The notes under the pieces are model-generated. The model ran no database searches. It worked only from the letters and a program-made list of their open reading frames with translations, and was not told the origin of the DNA. Shown piece by piece: positions 7,449 to 15,975 of a stretch of 36,547 bases of DNA (positions are counted from its first letter, which is position 1; each line of letters opens with the position of its first letter). The translations under genes were made by a program, and so were the position numbers. This DNA is from Spirochaetales bacterium (GTDB taxonomy: Bacteria > Spirochaetota > Spirochaetia > Sphaerochaetales > Sphaerochaetaceae), in the NCBI GenBank assembly GCA_012728215.1, contig JAAYFO010000070.1, positions 1-36,547 of the forward strand. Direction: 5' to 3'.

Positions 7449-8757
7449 CTTCACAATCAGAACACTTGGCAAAGCCAAGATTGTATCTCCAATTAAGATG
7501 AGCATGGAAGCAGGGGATGGCATTGCGGATTATGTCACAGAAGACGACCGGATTCTTTTTGATATAGATACTCTCACAACTGAGGCCGGACATGTCATTC
7601 CTGTCTGCGAGGATACCGTTGAGCTTGCAGGACCAAGGGAATACATCTATTTCAACCCTTCTCATGTTCATGCGGCAATATGCACTTGTGGCGGAATCTG
7701 CCCTGGCCTGAACAACGTCATTCGTGCTGTAGTCCGATGCCTGTGGTACAGATATGGTGTAAGAAGAATAAGTGGAATACGTTATGGTTATCAGGGACTT
7801 ATGCCTGACAGTCCATATCCATTCATGGATCTCAATCCCGATGTGGTTGATGATATTCAGGAACGCGGAGGAACAATCCTTGGCAGTGCCAGAGGAGCGG
7901 GTGACCGTGTTGTGGATATCGTGGATTCGCTGGAAAGGATGAATGTCAACATTCTGTTCGCCATCGGTGGAGACGGGACGCTCAGGGGTGCCAATGATAT
8001 CGGAGAAGAGATTCTTCGAAGAGGCCTTAAGATCAGTGTCATCGGAATTCCCAAGACAATTGACAACGATCTCTCGTTCATTCAGAAGTCATTCGGTTTT
8101 GATACTGCTGTTTCAATGGCTGTTCCAAGTGTAAGGGGTGCTCATACTGAAGCCAGAAACTCAATCAATGGAATAGGGCTTGTCAAAGTCATGGGACGTT
8201 CTTCCGGGTTCATTGCCGCAAGTACCTCATTGGCACAGAGCGATGTCAATTTCTGTCTGATTCCGGAGAATCCCTTTGATCTTTATGGAGACAATGGACT
8301 TCTGATACACTTGAAGAAACGCTTGATTGATCGGAATCATGCGGTGATTCTGGTTGCTGAGGGGGCTGGACAGGATCTGCTTCCGAAGACTGGAGAGAAG
8401 GATGCTTCAGGAAATGAGAAGTTGAGTGACATTGGAATATTCCTAAAGGAAGAAATCACAAAGTATTTCAAGCAGGAAGGAATTCCAAGCAGTGTGAAAT
8501 ACATCGACCCAAGTTATCTGATCAGGAGTGCCCCGGCAAATTCATATGACTCTATCTACTGTGCACGACTTGGTGCCCATGCCGTACATGCTGCCATGGC
8601 GGGCAAGACACAGGCCCTGATAAGCATGATTAATGACAGATTCGTAGAAATACCGATAAGTCTCGCTGTATCCAAGAGAAATATGGTGAATACCGAGGGA
8701 GCGCTTTGGCGTGATGTTCTGGAGAATACCAGGCAGCCTTCTTCGATGAAGAATTGA
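7429..8757 (+). CDS. pfk: 6-phosphofructokinase, long spirochaete-type
   Basis: This 442-aa protein is a phosphofructokinase, phosphorylating fructose 6-phosphate in glycolysis. Motifs are CGGICPGLNNVIR (87-99), GYQGL (120-124), GGDGT (180-184) and PKTIDND (208-214). An N-terminal extension of about 80 residues precedes the catalytic core. In this family glycine in GGDG usually marks ATP use and lysine in PKTIDND usually marks the pyrophosphate type; the mixed G/K signature occurs in the clade that includes trypanosome and some spirochaete enzymes, where ATP is the expected donor. So the donor is probably ATP but is not certain. The ATG at 7429 has AGGGAGG just upstream and lies inside the regulator gene. 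A terminator-like hairpin follows 53 bases after the stop. Confidence 0.9.
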   Translation: MKEKKFDFTIRTLGKAKIVSPIKMSMEAGDGIADYVTEDDRILFDIDTLTTEAGHVIPVCEDTVELAGPREYIYFNPSHVHAAICTCGGICPGLNNVIRAVVRCLWYRYGVRRISGIRYGYQGLMPDSPYPFMDLNPDVVDDIQERGGTILGSARGAGDRVVDIVDSLERMNVNILFAIGGDGTLRGANDIGEEILRRGLKISVIGIPKTIDNDLSFIQKSFGFDTAVSMAVPSVRGAHTEARNSINGIGLVKVMGRSSGFIAASTSLAQSDVNFCLIPENPFDLYGDNGLLIHLKKRLIDRNHAVILVAEGAGQDLLPKTGEKDASGNEKLSDIGIFLKEEITKYFKQEGIPSSVKYIDPSYLIRSAPANSYDSIYCARLGAHAVHAAMAGKTQALISMINDRFVEIPISLAVSKRNMVNTEGALWRDVLENTRQPSSMKN

Positions 8758-8810
8758 CAGTTGGAGAAGAGCCCATTGGCTGAGATTCCTTCTGATAGTT
8801 GAATGAAATG

Positions 8811-8845
8811 TCCAGTTTTCTTATTAATTTACTATTAAAACTGGA
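8811..8845 (+). terminator. Probable terminator after pfk
   Basis: TCCAGTTTT (8811-8819) pairs perfectly with AAAACTGGA (8837-8845) across a 17-base AT-rich loop, followed by TAATTTTGTC. The stem is good but the loop is large and the T run is interrupted. Confidence 0.5.
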
Positions 8846-9005
8846 TAATTTTGTCATATTTATGTATTGCTTGATTACGTTCTTTTTTTTTGCTTTTTTT
8901 GCTGTTTTTAAATTTGATATTAACCGTTTAGTTCAAGCCAGGTGATAGGTTTGAAAATATTCGTTGTTTTGTGAACCGGTTTTCTGCGATTGTTATCGAT
9001 ACCTA
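8846..9005. other. AT-rich gap between pfk terminator and small-RNA promoter
   Basis: No gene was found here. It holds T-rich tracts (8880-8910), a hairpin formed by TTCAAGCC (8932-8939) and GGTTTGAA (8948-8955) with one G-U pair, the palindrome AACCGGTT (8974-8981), and CGAT-N4-ATCG (8987-8998) just before the -35 of the next promoter. The last two could be operator sites for the downstream RNA, but nothing proves this. Confidence 0.4.
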
Positions 9006-9034
9006 TTGACGTTTTTTTATGGAAGTAGTATTTT
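9006..9034 (+). promoter_or_regulatory. Promoter of an orphan small RNA
   Basis: TTGACG (9006-9011) and TATTTT (9029-9034) have exactly 17 bases between them. The predicted start is 9041. No protein-coding gene in this direction follows; the next gene, recG, converges from the other strand. Confidence 0.6.
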
Positions 9035-9040
9035 ATGAGC

Positions 9041-9119
9041 ATAGAGAACGACATTTTTTTGTTTCTCTACCTCCTTTTGTTCCCCTAGGTTTGACCTCCT
9101 TTTCTCCTAGGGGTTTTTT
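9041..9119 (+). ncRNA. Candidate small RNA with two anti-Shine-Dalgarno motifs
   Basis: This predicted transcript of about 79 nt is bounded by a sigma-70-like promoter and a strong intrinsic terminator. Hairpin 1 is TAGAGAA (9042-9048) with TTCTCTA (9063-9069). Next comes a single-stranded linker with ACCTCCTTTT (CCTCC at 9070-9074). The terminator hairpin is CCCCTAGG/CCTAGGGG, whose 16-base loop repeats ACCTCCTTTT (CCTCC at 9095-9099). ACCTCCTTT is also the usual 3' end of bacterial 16S rRNA, so both segments would pair with GGAGG ribosome-binding sites. Small RNAs with C-rich loops that mask ribosome-binding sites are known in other bacteria (for example RsaE). An overlapping 17-codon ORF starts at 9035, but the predicted transcript begins after its ATG. 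Confidence 0.55.
9082..9119 (+). terminator. Intrinsic terminator of the small RNA
   Basis: An eight-base-pair GC-rich stem, CCCCTAGG (9082-9089) with CCTAGGGG (9106-9113), is followed by TTTTTT (9114-9119). The T run is on the plus-strand side only, so it terminates the plus-strand RNA and not recG. Confidence 0.85.
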
Positions 9120-9163
9120 ATGTTCTGATTCCACTACGGATTCCAGACGATGATTCTGAGAAG

Positions 9164-11227
9164 TCAATTCTGCATTGAGAAACCTTGGTGAGAACTGTCA
9201 AGTGACAGAACATTCTTGATTATTGCATGATCCGCCAGAAGAAGGCCGGGATCTGCTTTCAAAATCTTTTCCACTTCGCTGCGGGCTGTTTCTATCATTG
9301 CCAGATCCTTGGTCAGATCTCCATATCTAAGATTCAGGAAGCCTGACTGTTTCTTTCCTGCGATTTCACCTGGCCCCCTGATAATCAGGTCCTTTTCGGC
9401 AATTTCAAATCCGTCATTGGTATTCTTCATAGTTTTGAGTCGTAGCTTCGCATCTTCAGACAGGTCATCTGAAAATACGAGGAAACACCAGCTCTGAAGT
9501 GAACTTCGGCCAACTCGTCCTCGTAGTTGGTGAAGGGCTGCCAATCCAAACAACTCGGCATGTTCTATCACCATGCAAGTCGCATCGGCGACATCAATCC
9601 CTACCTCGACGACTGAAGTCGAGACCAGATAGCTTATTTTTCTATTTGCGAAATCCCTGAGAATATTCACCTTGGTCTCTTCATCAAGCCTGCTGTGAAT
9701 GAGAGCCGATGTCACTCCCGGGTAGATTCCTTTCAAATACTCATGCATGGTTGTGACATCCCTGATGGCATTGTCCGGATTTTCATCTATCCGAGGATAA
9801 ACGAAATAAGCCTGATGACCACGATTGAATTCGACCTGAATGGCCTGATACATATCGTTCCTGCGCTTGTCTGAGACAAGATGAGTGATGACAGGTATTC
9901 GTCCAGGTGGCATTGTCTTGATTGTCGAGACATTCAGATCTCCAAATACAGTAAGAGCTAGAGTACGAGGAATTGGGGTTGCGGTCATGAGAAGCACATC
10001 AGGAGTATGCCCCTTGGACATCAGAGCAAGACGCTGCTGGACTCCAAAACGGTGCTGTTCGTCAATAATGACGAATCTCAGATCCGAGAATATCACAGAC
10101 TTGGAAAACAGTGCATGAGTTCCAATCAGTATGTCGATTTCACCTGCCGCCAATGCAGACAGCAGTGGCTCTCTCTGCTTTGTGCCGACACTCCCGGTAA
10201 GGAATGAGACACGGATTCCTAACGGTTCCAAAAGTCGTGCGGCGTTCTCGGCATGCTGTCTGGCAAGAAGTTCGGTAGGTGCCATGAAAGCAACTTGTCC
10301 GCCATCATCTATCGCATGCAGCGCTGAAATCCAAGCTACCAATGTCTTTCCACTGCCTACGTCGCCTTGAAGCAATCTGTTCATTGAACTTGGCGAAGCC
10401 ATGTCCTGACGTATTTCATCAAGAGCCTTCTTCTGGTCTGAAGTCAGCTTAAAAGGAAGGCTTGCCACAAATCGCTTTTCCACTTCGCTTTCTTCAAGCT
10501 TGCCTCTTCTTCCAGGAGAGGAACTGTCTCGCCTGGTGGCAATCTGCTGATAGAAGAACTCGCTGAAGGCAAGAGTTCTTCTAGCCTTGGAAACCATTTC
10601 CAGTGAATCAGGGTTGTGTATCTGTCTGATTGCAGAATCGAAGCTCAGCAGATGATATTTCTCCATCAGAAACTGAGGAATCTCATCATCGAAATGGCGT
10701 ACTCTTGCCAGAATGTTCTTCACATCACGTCTGATGGCTTTCTGACCAAGGGTGCCGGAAAGAGGATAGATAGGAAGAATTCTTCCAAACTGTTCCGGTG
10801 GTTTCGATTCGCAAAATGGAATCACTTCGAACTGGCTGGATTGGAGTTCCCCAAAACTCTGTCCGATGGTAGCGTAAAGATAGAACTTTCGTCCTGGTTT
10901 GAGCACGTCCTTGAGGAAGTTTCTGTTGAAGCAAAGAAGTGAAAGGTTCCTTTCATAGTCTGGAGTGCTTACATCCGTCACAATGACCTTTAGAATGTGC
11001 TTTGCTCCAAAGAAAGATGAACCCTTGACTGCAATGAAAGTATTTACCAGGCCAGTCTCATCCTGATGACCTATTGGAATGATCTTTGATCTGTTTTCAT
11101 ATCCTCTGGGTGAAAGAGCCAGCAGATCTGAAAAAGAGTATACACCAAGACTGGAGTAGGATCTTATTGCCGCTTTTCCTACACCGGTGAGATTCGAGAC
11201 AGGTTCGCTCAGTTCTCTGATTAACAC
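9164..11227 (-). CDS. recG: ATP-dependent DNA helicase RecG
   Basis: This 687-aa protein is the RecG branch-migration helicase that rewinds stalled forks and processes recombination intermediates. An N-terminal wedge/OB domain (about 1-200) precedes the helicase core. Walker A is GDVGSGKT (288-295), the DExx box is DEQH (389-392), and TATPIPRTLALTVFGDL follows as motif III. QLRGRVGRS is motif VI, near residues 562-570. Its length is normal. The GTG start at 11227 is supported by a GAGGAG five bases upstream. It is the third gene after dnaE and the YggT-like gene, separated from the latter by 13 bases, and so part of that operon. No terminator is visible after its stop. Confidence 0.96.
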   Translation of the reverse strand: MLIRELSEPVSNLTGVGKAAIRSYSSLGVYSFSDLLALSPRGYENRSKIIPIGHQDETGLVNTFIAVKGSSFFGAKHILKVIVTDVSTPDYERNLSLLCFNRNFLKDVLKPGRKFYLYATIGQSFGELQSSQFEVIPFCESKPPEQFGRILPIYPLSGTLGQKAIRRDVKNILARVRHFDDEIPQFLMEKYHLLSFDSAIRQIHNPDSLEMVSKARRTLAFSEFFYQQIATRRDSSSPGRRGKLEESEVEKRFVASLPFKLTSDQKKALDEIRQDMASPSSMNRLLQGDVGSGKTLVAWISALHAIDDGGQVAFMAPTELLARQHAENAARLLEPLGIRVSFLTGSVGTKQREPLLSALAAGEIDILIGTHALFSKSVIFSDLRFVIIDEQHRFGVQQRLALMSKGHTPDVLLMTATPIPRTLALTVFGDLNVSTIKTMPPGRIPVITHLVSDKRRNDMYQAIQVEFNRGHQAYFVYPRIDENPDNAIRDVTTMHEYLKGIYPGVTSALIHSRLDEETKVNILRDFANRKISYLVSTSVVEVGIDVADATCMVIEHAELFGLAALHQLRGRVGRSSLQSWCFLVFSDDLSEDAKLRLKTMKNTNDGFEIAEKDLIIRGPGEIAGKKQSGFLNLRYGDLTKDLAMIETARSEVEKILKADPGLLLADHAIIKNVLSLDSSHQGFSMQN

Positions 11228-11240
11228 CCTTACTCCTCTG

Positions 11241-11840
11241 CTACAGGAAGATTCCGATAAGAACTCTGTTCAAAACGCTTCCAACTATCTCTATGACAAT
11301 GAATATTGCTAAAGTGGTCTGAAGCAGACGAAGGTCTGTGACACCCTTTCCTTTATAGAAAAGGTTATAAACCTTGAATACCAGGCCATTGAGCAGATTA
11401 TCAAACAGCTCTTTACGTTGCATTGACTTTGGATCGATTCTTCGTTCTATGCTGAGTCTGTAGATCAGAATGATAATCAGGACAATGTTGAGAAATGAAA
11501 AAACCGAAGTCCACACTGTATTGAAGAAGATTGTTATCACAGAACCTACTGTCAACTTGCCAGTGAGATAAAATAGCTTGAGAATGCTTTTCAGGATGTT
11601 CAGACAAACCAATGCCCACATAGGGGAGAAATCAAGTCTTCCCCCTTTGTAGAAAAGTTTCTTGAAAAATCCAAGGAAAGGATCGACGATTTTTCCCAAA
11701 AAGGCAATGAACCCTGTTCCAGTCTGGTTCTGTCCCAAAAAAGGTCCGGACAGAAAGATTCTGATGATCACCAGAAATGAGTATACTCCGATGATATCGG
11801 CTAGAAACGATGCTATGACTGCGAATGTCTGACTCATCAT
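11241..11840 (-). CDS. Tandem YggT-family membrane protein
   Basis: This 199-aa hydrophobic protein has about four membrane segments. The first half contains the YggT pattern: a transmembrane helix with IRIFLSGPF (about 26-34), DPFLGFFKKLFYKGGRLDFSP (about 53-73), then a second helix. The second half repeats the arrangement with VYNLFYKGKGVTDLRLLQTTL near 157-177, so it is a two-copy version of a domain usually about 90 residues long. YggT proteins are inner-membrane proteins often linked to division or osmotic tolerance; their biochemical role is unknown. An AAGGAG lies just ahead of two adjacent ATG codons (11840 and 11837). The gene starts seven bases after the dnaE stop and precedes recG. 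Confidence 0.75.
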   Translation of the reverse strand: MMSQTFAVIASFLADIIGVYSFLVIIRIFLSGPFLGQNQTGTGFIAFLGKIVDPFLGFFKKLFYKGGRLDFSPMWALVCLNILKSILKLFYLTGKLTVGSVITIFFNTVWTSVFSFLNIVLIIILIYRLSIERRIDPKSMQRKELFDNLLNGLVFKVYNLFYKGKGVTDLRLLQTTLAIFIVIEIVGSVLNRVLIGIFL

Positions 11841-11847
11841 TGTCTCC

Positions 11848-14800
11848 TTATTCGAACCATGCCCGACGCACAGTTTCGTTGTTATTCAGTTCATCCACCA
11901 ATGACATGTCATAGCGGACAGAGAAATTCGATGACAAGGCAAATGTCTTCTTGTTTTCAAGACATTTCATTGCCGGTTCCTGCCCGTCCTCTTCAGGGAA
12001 ATCCTGTCTGTCGTCCAGCTCCTCGTCAACCAGAACGATATGTGAAGCAAGAGGGCCATCATGTCGGATAAGCAAGTCAGATATTTCATTGAGCAGTTTC
12101 TTTGTGCACAGCTTTTTGCTGATTTCTATGTAGAAGTCATGCATTGAAAGCTTAAGCATTTCGTTGGGATCTCTGTAGAACTTGTCAACCGTCATTGAAA
12201 GCTGATCTCGGAACAAAGAGAATTTTCCCTGAAATCCATAGATTCCATCTACTTCAATGACCTGGCTCATGTTTTCCCAGACATCAGTGAACACGGTCAG
12301 ATCTGCAGTTCCGTTGAAGTCACTGACAGTGATCTTTGCCATCTTGGTGTTTCTCTTGGTGGTAAGCTCCTTGATTTCACGGACCATTCCTATGATGTTG
12401 GTCACCTTGTTTTCCTTGATTGTGGATTGGTCTGCCAGATTTATGTGTACACATCTGTCCCATGCTTCCTGATAAGTCTGAAGAGGATGGCCGGAGACGT
12501 AGAACCCAAGAAGATTCTTTTCCATTTCAAGTTTCTCCATGAATGAATAATCCTCCTGCACAATCATCTCAAACTGTGTCAGGCTCTCTTCATCATCATC
12601 TCCGAACAGCGACATCTGACCTGATTCCTTGGACTCGCGTTCCTCTTTTACGAATTTCACTGCATCTGGATAGTTGAACAGAAGGGTTTTTCGGTTATCT
12701 CCTGTGAAATCGAAGCATCCTGTGTTGATCAGGGCTTCAAGAGCTTTGGAGTTCAGCAGATGGCTGTCAGCTCTTTCAAGGAAGTCCATGAAACTCTTGA
12801 ATGGTCCATTGTTTTCTCTTTCCTTGATGATTGATTCGGAAGCTCCATCACCAAAACCCTTGATTCCGGACAGCCCATATATGATTTTCCCATCGACTAC
12901 TTTGAAATTCTTGAGTGAGTCATTGACCGAAGGAGGACACATTCTTATCCCCATCTTTCTTGTCATCGAAAGGTACTCTCCGAACTTGTCAGGATTGGTT
13001 GCTTCGTTTGTAAGGTTGGCAGCCATGAATTCTGCTGGATAATGAGCTTTAAGGTATGCTGTCTGATATGCAATCAGGGCATAGGCGACGGAATGGCTCT
13101 TGTTGAATCCATAACCTGCAAACGGTTCAAGCATAGTGAACAGATCTTCTGCATGATTTCTGTCTCGCCCAAGCTTGACCGCTCTGTCGATGAACTTCAC
13201 TTTTTCTTCTGCAAGTTTCTCGACTTTCTTCTTTCCCATGATCTTTCGAAGAATGTCTGCTTCGCCAAGGCTGTATCCTGCAATGATCTGTGCAACCTGC
13301 ATGACCTGTTCCTGATAGACGATGACGCCATATGTCTCATCAAGTATGTCTTTCAGTTCCGGGTCTGGATAGATAATCGGAATCTTCTTGTTCTTGCTAT
13401 CAATGTACTGCGGTATGAACTGTAACGGACCTGGCCGGTACAAGGCGTTCATAGCTACAAGCTCTTCAATCTTGGTGGGCTTGAGTGCTCGAAGATGTTT
13501 CTGCATTCCGGGGCTTTCAAACTGGAATACACAGGTCGTGTCGCCTTCACCGAACATCCTGTATGTCAGTGGGTCATCAATTGAGATGTTGTTTATGTCA
13601 AAATCAGGTGTATGGTTCTGCACCAGTCTTTCTGCGTTTCGTATCAATGTAAGAGTCTTGAGACCGAGAAAGTCCATCTTGACCAGGCCACAGTCCTCAA
13701 TCACATCCATTGTGTACTGGGTTGTGACGACGCCTGTCTTTGGGTCTCTGTAAAGAGGGACGTACTTTGTAAGGACATCCTGGCCGATTACGACACCAGC
13801 AGCATGCATCGAGATGTGCCGGTTCAGTCCCTGAAGTCTTCCTGCAACATCAAAAAGCTCTGCATATACTCCACCTTGGGCTTGCTTCTCGCGTAGTTCA
13901 GGGCTTAGCTCCAGTGCTCTGAAAATTGGTGGATCCTTGACCTTGGGGTTGTCCGGATCGCCTTCCGGTATGTATTTGCAGATTTCGTTGGATTCCGCAA
14001 ATGGGATATCCAGAACTCTGGCCACATCCTTGAGCACAGCCTTTGACTTGAGAGTTCCGAAAGTAGCTATCTGAGACACGCGGTCTCGCCCATACAGTTC
14101 GGTGACATGGTCTATTACACGTGATCGGTTCTCGAAGCAGAAGTCAATATCGAAATCAGGCATTGATATTCGTTCAGGATTGAGGAATCTTTCGAACATA
14201 AGTCCATATCCCATTGGCTCCACATCAGTGATGTCTATGCAGTAGGCTACAAGCGATCCAGCTCCAGATCCTCGTCCCGGTCCGACTGGAATGTCATGCT
14301 GCTTAGCCCAGTAGATGTAGTCTCTGACTATGAGGAAGTATCCTTCGAAATGCATTTTTATAATCACGCCAAGCTCATACTCCAGCCTATTGGTCAGAAC
14401 TTCGGTGATTTCAGAATATCTATGCTTGAGACCTTCGTGAGCCAGATGCTGAAGGTAATTGGCTTCGGTGTCGAAGCCTTCAGGTATTGGGAACCTAGGG
14501 AGCAGCGGTCCGGGGAATTTAATCTCAAGGTTGCATCTGGAAGCTATCTCAATTGTGTTTGAGATTGAATCCGGATAATCCGAGAACAAAGCGGCCATTT
14601 CATCGGGGCTCTTGAAATAGAACTCCTGAGTATCGAAACGCATTCTCTGCTCGTCAGCCTGCTTCTTTCCAGTTCCTATGCATAGCAGAACGTCGTGAGC
14701 ATTGGCATCGGATGCTTCAATGTAATGAATGTCATTCGTTGCCACTAATTTGATGTCATTTCGTCTGGCCATGTCTACAAGAAGAGGTAGAACCTGACGT

Positions 14801-15339
14801 TCTTCAGCAATCCCATGGTCCTGAATTTCTATGTAGTAACGATCTCCGAATACTTGTTTATACCAATCGATTGTTTTCTGAGCTTCATCTAGCTTTCCTC
14901 TAAGAAGAAGCTGGGGAAGCTGTCCTGCAAGGCAGGCACTCAGACAGATCAGTCCATCGCTGTGGGCTCGAAGGGTTTCATTGTCGATTCTTGGCTTGTA
15001 ATAGTATCCTTCGATATAGGCGATGGAATTGAGTTCCATCAAATTGTGGTAACCGCAGTCATTCATTGCGAGCAGAATGAGATGGAAGTACTTGGAGGAA
15101 GCGTCCCTGAGAGTTCTTCCTTCAGGTGAAATATAGAATTCGGTGCCGACAATCGGATTGATGTTGTTTGCCTTGCATTCATTATAGAATTTTACAGCTC
15201 CGAACATATTGCCATGGTCAGTCATTGCAAGACTGCTCATCCCGAATTCCTTTGCTTTTTTAATGTATTTCCCAATCGGAGCGGCGCCGTCGAGCAATGA
15301 ATAATCTGTATGGTTGTGCAGGTGAACGAATTCCGTCAT
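11848..15339 (-). CDS. dnaE: DNA polymerase III alpha subunit DnaE
   Basis: This 1163-aa protein is the replicative polymerase catalytic subunit. The PHP domain opens with HLHNHTDYSLLDGA (6-19). The palm has GPGRGSGAGSLVAY (353-366) and PDFDIDF (394-400), whose D397 and D399 correspond to the catalytic aspartates. The tau/beta-interacting region follows, and an OB-fold near residues 970-1050 contains VTNIIGMVREIKE. QMSLFGDD, near residue 907, resembles a clamp-binding motif (QMSLF), so clamp contact is likely there. The start at 15339 has GGAGG with four A residues before the ATG. Its own promoter lies within the hairpin region after argR. It leads the operon dnaE, yggT-like, recG. Confidence 0.97.
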   Translation of the reverse strand: MTEFVHLHNHTDYSLLDGAAPIGKYIKKAKEFGMSSLAMTDHGNMFGAVKFYNECKANNINPIVGTEFYISPEGRTLRDASSKYFHLILLAMNDCGYHNLMELNSIAYIEGYYYKPRIDNETLRAHSDGLICLSACLAGQLPQLLLRGKLDEAQKTIDWYKQVFGDRYYIEIQDHGIAEERQVLPLLVDMARRNDIKLVATNDIHYIEASDANAHDVLLCIGTGKKQADEQRMRFDTQEFYFKSPDEMAALFSDYPDSISNTIEIASRCNLEIKFPGPLLPRFPIPEGFDTEANYLQHLAHEGLKHRYSEITEVLTNRLEYELGVIIKMHFEGYFLIVRDYIYWAKQHDIPVGPGRGSGAGSLVAYCIDITDVEPMGYGLMFERFLNPERISMPDFDIDFCFENRSRVIDHVTELYGRDRVSQIATFGTLKSKAVLKDVARVLDIPFAESNEICKYIPEGDPDNPKVKDPPIFRALELSPELREKQAQGGVYAELFDVAGRLQGLNRHISMHAAGVVIGQDVLTKYVPLYRDPKTGVVTTQYTMDVIEDCGLVKMDFLGLKTLTLIRNAERLVQNHTPDFDINNISIDDPLTYRMFGEGDTTCVFQFESPGMQKHLRALKPTKIEELVAMNALYRPGPLQFIPQYIDSKNKKIPIIYPDPELKDILDETYGVIVYQEQVMQVAQIIAGYSLGEADILRKIMGKKKVEKLAEEKVKFIDRAVKLGRDRNHAEDLFTMLEPFAGYGFNKSHSVAYALIAYQTAYLKAHYPAEFMAANLTNEATNPDKFGEYLSMTRKMGIRMCPPSVNDSLKNFKVVDGKIIYGLSGIKGFGDGASESIIKERENNGPFKSFMDFLERADSHLLNSKALEALINTGCFDFTGDNRKTLLFNYPDAVKFVKEERESKESGQMSLFGDDDEESLTQFEMIVQEDYSFMEKLEMEKNLLGFYVSGHPLQTYQEAWDRCVHINLADQSTIKENKVTNIIGMVREIKELTTKRNTKMAKITVSDFNGTADLTVFTDVWENMSQVIEVDGIYGFQGKFSLFRDQLSMTVDKFYRDPNEMLKLSMHDFYIEISKKLCTKKLLNEISDLLIRHDGPLASHIVLVDEELDDRQDFPEEDGQEPAMKCLENKKTFALSSNFSVRYDMSLVDELNNNETVRRAWFE

Positions 15340-15364
15340 TTTTCCTCCGACATCAGTGTATCAT

Positions 15365-15393
15365 AAAATAAGCCTTTCCCAAATCCCAATCAA
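15365..15393 (-). promoter_or_regulatory. Promoter of the dnaE operon
   Basis: On the minus strand TTGATT (15393-15388) and TATTTT (15370-15365) are 17 bases apart. The start point should be near 15358, giving a leader of about 19 nt with GGAGG at 15349-15345. The -35 lies in the loop of the argR terminator hairpin and the -10 begins at its base. Confidence 0.55.
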
Positions 15394-15410
15394 GGGCGGA
15401 GGAAAGGCTT
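15370..15410 (-). terminator. Probable terminator after argR
   Basis: AAGCCTTTCC and GGAAAGGCTT (15370-15379 and 15401-15410) form a ten-base-pair stem. On the minus strand it is followed by ATTTTAT, which suits termination of argR. The same bases house the dnaE promoter. Confidence 0.6.
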
Positions 15411-15453
15411 TCTTCAAAACCCGGACAAATTGCCATTATTGGCGGTTGATCAG

Positions 15454-15924
15454 TTAATCCTTGATTTCTGGAATCCTTGTCTTGAAGCTTTCCAGCAGAT
15501 CTTCCTTGGTCATTCCTTCACGCAGGATGCAGAAGATTGTGTCATCACCAGCCAAGGTGCCGAGGATTTCCGGAAGGCTAAGTGTGTCCAGTGCAAAAGC
15601 GACGCTGTTGGCATGTCCGCTTCGTGTCTTTATCACTCCCATGTTTCCTGAGAATTCTATCGAGACGATGCCTCGTCTCACATCTTGGATGTAGCTTTTC
15701 TCGGATTCCGAGACGAGGTCGTTTTCAGGAAGGGCATAGTAGTATCCAGACCAGCCGTCAGATATCTTTCCGACTTTCAACATCTTCAGATCTCTGGAAA
15801 GAGTGGCTTGGGTGACTTCGAAGCCCTTTTCCTTCAAGAGACTGAGAAGTGCGTCCTGATTATCGATTCTGTTTGATTTGATGATTTCCTTGACCACCGA
15901 CAGTCTGTTGTAACGTTCCTTCAC
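15454..15924 (-). CDS. argR: Arginine repressor ArgR
   Basis: This 156-aa protein is the arginine-responsive regulator ArgR/AhrC. The N-terminal winged helix includes QATLSRDLKMLKV near residues 40-52. The C-terminal oligomerisation domain carries GHANSVAFALD and EILGTLAGDDTIFCI, whose GDD residues bind arginine in known members. The GTG at 15924 is the likely start because GGAGG lies six bases upstream; an in-frame ATG at 15963 would add 13 residues atypical of the family. The gene is monocistronic or read with the upstream secreted-protein operon, and has its own promoter. A palindrome over the promoter suggests self-repression. No arginine biosynthesis genes lie in the window. Confidence 0.92.
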   Translation of the reverse strand: MKERYNRLSVVKEIIKSNRIDNQDALLSLLKEKGFEVTQATLSRDLKMLKVGKISDGWSGYYYALPENDLVSESEKSYIQDVRRGIVSIEFSGNMGVIKTRSGHANSVAFALDTLSLPEILGTLAGDDTIFCILREGMTKEDLLESFKTRIPEIKD

Positions 15925-15975
15925 AATAAACCTCCATCTGTTGCATCTGATTACGAAAAACAACTATATATATAC

